From Rhizobium binae (lineage in GTDB: Bacteria; Pseudomonadota; Alphaproteobacteria; Rhizobiales; Rhizobiaceae), in contig NZ_CP071609.1 of the NCBI RefSeq assembly GCF_017357225.1, positions 62,001 through 126,000 on the forward strand: a DNA stretch of 64,000 bases, read 5' to 3'. The notes beneath the pieces are model-generated. The model did no database searches, was not told the DNA's origin, and worked only from the letters and a program-made list of their open reading frames with translations. Shown here piece after piece: positions 61,465-64,000 of the stretch; position 1 is the first letter of the stretch; every line of letters begins with the position of its first letter. The translations under genes and the position numbers were made by a program.

Positions 61465-62613
61465 GTGGCCAAAGCCAAAAAGTTACTCACCGCCGTCGAG
61501 CGACGCGCCGAAGAACTCGACACCATTGCCGCCGTCCTGCCGATCGAGCGCCGCGATGAACTCGCCGAGCTGCTGACCGACCAGGATGTCGAGACGCTGC
61601 GCCATCTCGTCAACCAGGGCATGGGCGACAACACGCTGCGGGCGCTCACCTCTGATCTGACCTATCTCGAAGCCTGGGGATTGGCCGCCACCGGAAAATC
61701 GCTGCCCTGGCCGGCGCCCGAGGCGCTGCTGCTGAAATTCGTCGCCCATCACCTGTGGGATCCCCAGCGACGCGAGACGGATGCCGATCACGGCATGCCG
61801 GCCGCCGTCGACGAAAACCTTCGGAGCCAGGGGTTTCTCAAATCCATCGGACCCCATGCGCCATCGACGGTGCGCCGTCGGCTGGCGAACTGGTCGACGC
61901 TGACGAAATGGCGCGGTTTTGACGGCGCCTTCGCCTCCCCTTCTGTGAAATCCGCAATCCGTCTCGCCGTGCGCGCCGTCCCCCGGACGCGGGGTCGCAA
62001 GAGCGCCAAGGCGGTCACGGGTGACGTGCTGGCCAAACTGCTCGCGACCTGCGCGACCGACAGCCTGCGCGATCTGCGCGACCAGGCGATCCTGATGGTC
62101 GCCTTTGCCTCAGGTGGCCGTCGGCGCAGCGAGATTGCCGGACTGCGACGCGAACAGCTGACCACCGAGCCGCCGATTGCGGTCGAGAATGGCCCTCCCC
62201 TCCCCTCTCTCGCCATCCATCTCGGTCGCACCAAAACCGCCTCCGGCGAGCAGGACGATGTCGTCTATCTGACGGGCCGGCCGGTCGAGGCGCTGAATGC
62301 TTGGATGGCGGCGGCGAAGATCGACAGCGGAAGCGTGTTTCGGGGGATTGGGCGATGGGGCACTGTTTCGAAGCGGGCGATCGATCCGCAATCGGTCAAT
62401 GCGATCCTCAAGCAGCGAGCGGAGATGGCCGGGTTGGATAGGGGGGAGTTTTCCGCTCATGGGCTGCGGTCAGGCTATCTGACCGAAGCGGCAAATCGCG
62501 GAATCCCGCTTCCTGAGGCGATGGAGCAATCGCGACATCGATCCGTTCAGCAGGCTGCAGGCTACTACAACAACGTTACAAGGCGGAGCGGGCGCGCTGC
62601 ACGAATGCTGTGA
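61465..62613 (+). CDS. Tyrosine-type site-specific recombinase
   Basis: 382 residues from a GTG at 61465 behind TTTTGGAG. The SAM-like N-terminal core-binding part (LRHLVNQGMGDNTLRALTSDLTYLEAWGLAA) is followed by the catalytic domain. The first Arg is in ASGGRRRSEIAGLR, the HxxR motif is SAHGLRSGYLTEAA, and the final His and nucleophile Tyr are in QSRHRSVQQAAGYYNNVT. All key residues are present. The opening resembles Cre-like integrases found on rhizobial plasmids. The inverted repeat just upstream is a candidate substrate. Confidence 0.9.
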   Translation: MAKAKKLLTAVERRAEELDTIAAVLPIERRDELAELLTDQDVETLRHLVNQGMGDNTLRALTSDLTYLEAWGLAATGKSLPWPAPEALLLKFVAHHLWDPQRRETDADHGMPAAVDENLRSQGFLKSIGPHAPSTVRRRLANWSTLTKWRGFDGAFASPSVKSAIRLAVRAVPRTRGRKSAKAVTGDVLAKLLATCATDSLRDLRDQAILMVAFASGGRRRSEIAGLRREQLTTEPPIAVENGPPLPSLAIHLGRTKTASGEQDDVVYLTGRPVEALNAWMAAAKIDSGSVFRGIGRWGTVSKRAIDPQSVNAILKQRAEMAGLDRGEFSAHGLRSGYLTEAANRGIPLPEAMEQSRHRSVQQAAGYYNNVTRRSGRAARML

Positions 62614-63307
62614 AAACAGTCGGCCCAAAGAGGATGCTGAGGCTCGCCGATGTAGAGTAAGACGAGGGCGTTGCCGTTAATCAGCCGCCCGCGGAGCTCC
62701 TCCCTCGCAAAACTCCAGAAACCGCGACGCCGGATCAGCGGTCTCCTCGAGCTCGACTAGAAGCAAATACGTGCAGCCCCTGTACCTTCACACCGCTTGG
62801 TGTCGGTCACGTTAGTCGTCCCTCAGCGGGCGCAGATGGAGCATCACGAGGGAACCTAGTACTCGCGAAACGGGGATGCTGCTGATGTCTCTAAGCTTCT
62901 GGTCTGCATCCTCTCAGCCGCATCGAAATTAAATGCGTCGATGGCGTCCTTGGGGCCGGCCGGCCGGCTCTAAGAACAGGTCCGTCAAGACAATTGGGGC
63001 GATCTCGTGAGGCCTTGATCGATAAGGATGGCAAAAAACGTAATGAAGGATGTGGCGGTCGTCCTGCTTGCGCGCAAAGATGGCCCAGCACGGGATGAGG
63101 GGCGCAGGGCTCCGATAGTGACTGACAGCCTGCTGTCCGTCGGACCCAAGCGGCTCGGGAGGTGGTGAACCGCTTGAACACTCTGAGGGTAATACTGCAA
63201 TGCAGAACATTGAAGTCCCGCGCTTGCACCGCGCACATATCTCGGCCTGCAAAAAAAGGATAGTCTTGGCGAACCCGGCCTATCCGACCATTCACATGCA
63301 GTCAGAC
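62614..63307. other. Intergenic stretch, 694 bases
   Basis: No intact gene is convincing. A minus-strand frame around 62930-63080 reads AIFARKQDDRHILHYVFCHPYRSRPHEIAPIVLTDLFLEPAG, which has some protein-like character and could be a relic, but I recognise no family. No tRNA or T-tailed hairpin was seen. Confidence 0.4.
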
Positions 63308-63515
63308 TCAGGCCTGCAGGTTGTCCGCAGACATCTTGCCGGACTTGCGATCCTTTACCAGCTCATAGGTAATTTTCTGGCCGTCGTTGCCGGCCGCGCA
63401 TGCCGGCCCGCTCCACTGCGGAAATATGGACGAACACATCGGCGCTGCCGTCGTCCGGCTCGATGAACCCGAAGCCCTTCGTTGCGTTGAACCACTTTAC
63501 CGTACCGGTCGCCAT
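63308..63515 (-). pseudogene. cspA: Cold-shock protein gene with a one-base insertion
   Basis: From the ATG at 63515 the frame reads [23 protein letters not shown] and [18 protein letters not shown], the RNP1/RNP2 core of CspA. It then slips into a short missense tail and stops. In the +1 frame the normal C-terminus [26 protein letters not shown] follows and ends at 63308. The span of 208 bases equals 69 codons plus one, and the extra base lies in the GC-rich run near 63398. Alphaproteobacteria keep several CspA copies, so loss of one would be tolerated; an assembly error is the other explanation. Confidence 0.85.
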
Positions 63516-63668
63516 GACGTCTTCCTTTGATCAATCGCATTGCCGAAGCGTGCTCGGCTGACACTTTTTTTGCGGGCTGCACTGATAGACGCTTCTTGCC
63601 GCGGGGAAAGCCCATACTCACCGTCGAGGTGTCCCGGTACTCCTCGCTCTATCGCCGCGACGATGGTG

Positions 63669-64000
63669 CTACTTGTTACCTCGTTGTTTCACCCGGATGC
63701 TGATCGGACCGCCCTCGGCCTGGCGAATCTCGAACTGGTTCGTCTTGCGGATAAGATCGCTGAGTTTTCGGAAGCCGAATGTACGCGGGTCGAAATCCGG
63801 CGCCAGGTTCAACAACTGCTTGCCGACGGTGCCCAGGTTGACCCAGCCGTCATCGCTATCCTCCTGGGACAGTACCTTCTTGATCAGCGGCACGGCCGAT
63901 GTTGCCGGCTGCAGCGGCTTGTCGGTGGAAGCAGTATTCTGCTCGTCCTTGATCGTGCCAGGAAGCAAATTTTCGGTATAGACGAACCGCCGGCAGGCCT
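63669..64000 (-). CDS. NYN-domain (LabA/DUF88-like) protein with C-terminal OST-HTH domain, 3' part
   Basis: The gene enters from the right window edge in frame: ACRRFVYTENLLPGTI is the last strand of a NYN/LabA-like PIN-related domain. After a linker comes VPLIKKVLSQEDSDDGWVNLGTVGKQLLNLAPDFDPRTFGFRKLSDLIRKTNQFEIRQ, an OST-HTH (LOTUS) fold thought to bind RNA, and a stop at 63669. A start at 63968 would be a TTG within the protein and is not real. The complete protein, about 250 residues in relatives, is probably an RNA-processing factor. Confidence 0.85.
   Translation of the reverse strand, partial: ACRRFVYTENLLPGTIKDEQNTASTDKPLQPATSAVPLIKKVLSQEDSDDGWVNLGTVGKQLLNLAPDFDPRTFGFRKLSDLIRKTNQFEIRQAEGGPISIRVKQRGNK

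Noticed and set aside
62891..63295. 134-residue minus-strand open frame and its overlapping frames
   Set aside because: Several overlapping frames of similar length occur here, none with a recognised domain or good ribosome site; kept only as a possible relic in the gap entry.
63355..63621. 88-residue minus-strand open frame over the cold-shock gene
   Set aside because: It is a third frame over the cspA relic; the conserved CspA text lies in the other two frames.
1..64000. CRISPR array, rRNA or tRNA genes
   Set aside because: No regularly spaced direct repeats, no tRNA cloverleaf or rRNA text was recognised while reading; absence was judged by eye only.

Overview
The window looks like accessory DNA of a member of the Rhizobiales (Rhizobium/Agrobacterium type), probably a large plasmid or second replicon. 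Support: a run of ABC importers feeding catabolic operons, GntR regulators with FCD domains, an RHE_PE00001-type protein (a family I know mainly from rhizobial plasmids), an alphaproteobacterial cold-shock gene, and a dense defence and mobile block. No rRNA, tRNA, repABC locus or CRISPR array was seen.

Layout. (1) 1-10.7 kb, minus strand: one long operon headed by a GntR regulator, with a polyamine/amine-type ABC importer (ATPase, binding protein, fused double permease) and catabolic enzymes (M24 peptidase-like protein, D-2-hydroxyacid dehydrogenase, PuuD-like amidohydrolase, class III aminotransferase, an internally deleted aldehyde dehydrogenase, and the start of a tartrate/malate dehydrogenase). 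A paralogous GntR gene faces away from it. (2) 12.2-14.2 kb: an AbiE-like nucleotidyltransferase/antitoxin pair. (3) 14.4-16 kb: a deletion scar joining the 3' part of a ferredoxin-reductase gene to a broken LysR gene. (4) 16-27.3 kb: a second divergent GntR pair, then a plus-strand operon (DapA-family lyase, aldehyde dehydrogenase, FAD amine oxidase, OpuA-like betaine/proline importer, proline-racemase-family enzyme) and a GlxA/AraC regulator. It probably catabolises a proline, hydroxyproline or betaine derivative. (5) 27.6-30.2 kb: an orphan small gene, gene fragments, a shortened SDR and an HpaI-type aldolase. (6) 30.6-43 kb: two minus-strand sugar operons, one RbsABC-type with kinase, RpiR regulator and TIM-barrel isomerase, the other MalFGK-type, plus a divergent fucU-like mutarotase. 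Both operons are preceded by the same 30-bp dyad operator, which ties them into one regulon. (7) 43-53 kb: a defence island with complete qatABCD, a back-to-back Gabija pair gajAB, and hipBA. (8) 52.9-58.2 kb: six minus-strand genes I cannot assign to a known system. They include two paralogous metalloprotease-like proteins (HECAH and HDCAH), a DUF5677-like protein, a Cys/His-rich protein, and an XRE-ImmA protease regulator behind a perfect 12-bp inverted repeat. This is the best candidate for an undescribed system. (9) 58.3-64 kb: RHE_PE00001-type protein, IS66-like transposase, tyrosine recombinase with a lox-like 13-7-13 inverted repeat just upstream, a frameshifted cold-shock gene, and the 3' end of a NYN/OST-HTH gene.

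A recurring theme is gene wear by small deletions: the internally deleted aldehyde dehydrogenase and SDR, the reductase/LysR chimera, the beta-propeller/S8 peptidase fragments and the cspA frameshift. All functions are inferred from reading protein motifs; no database search was run.
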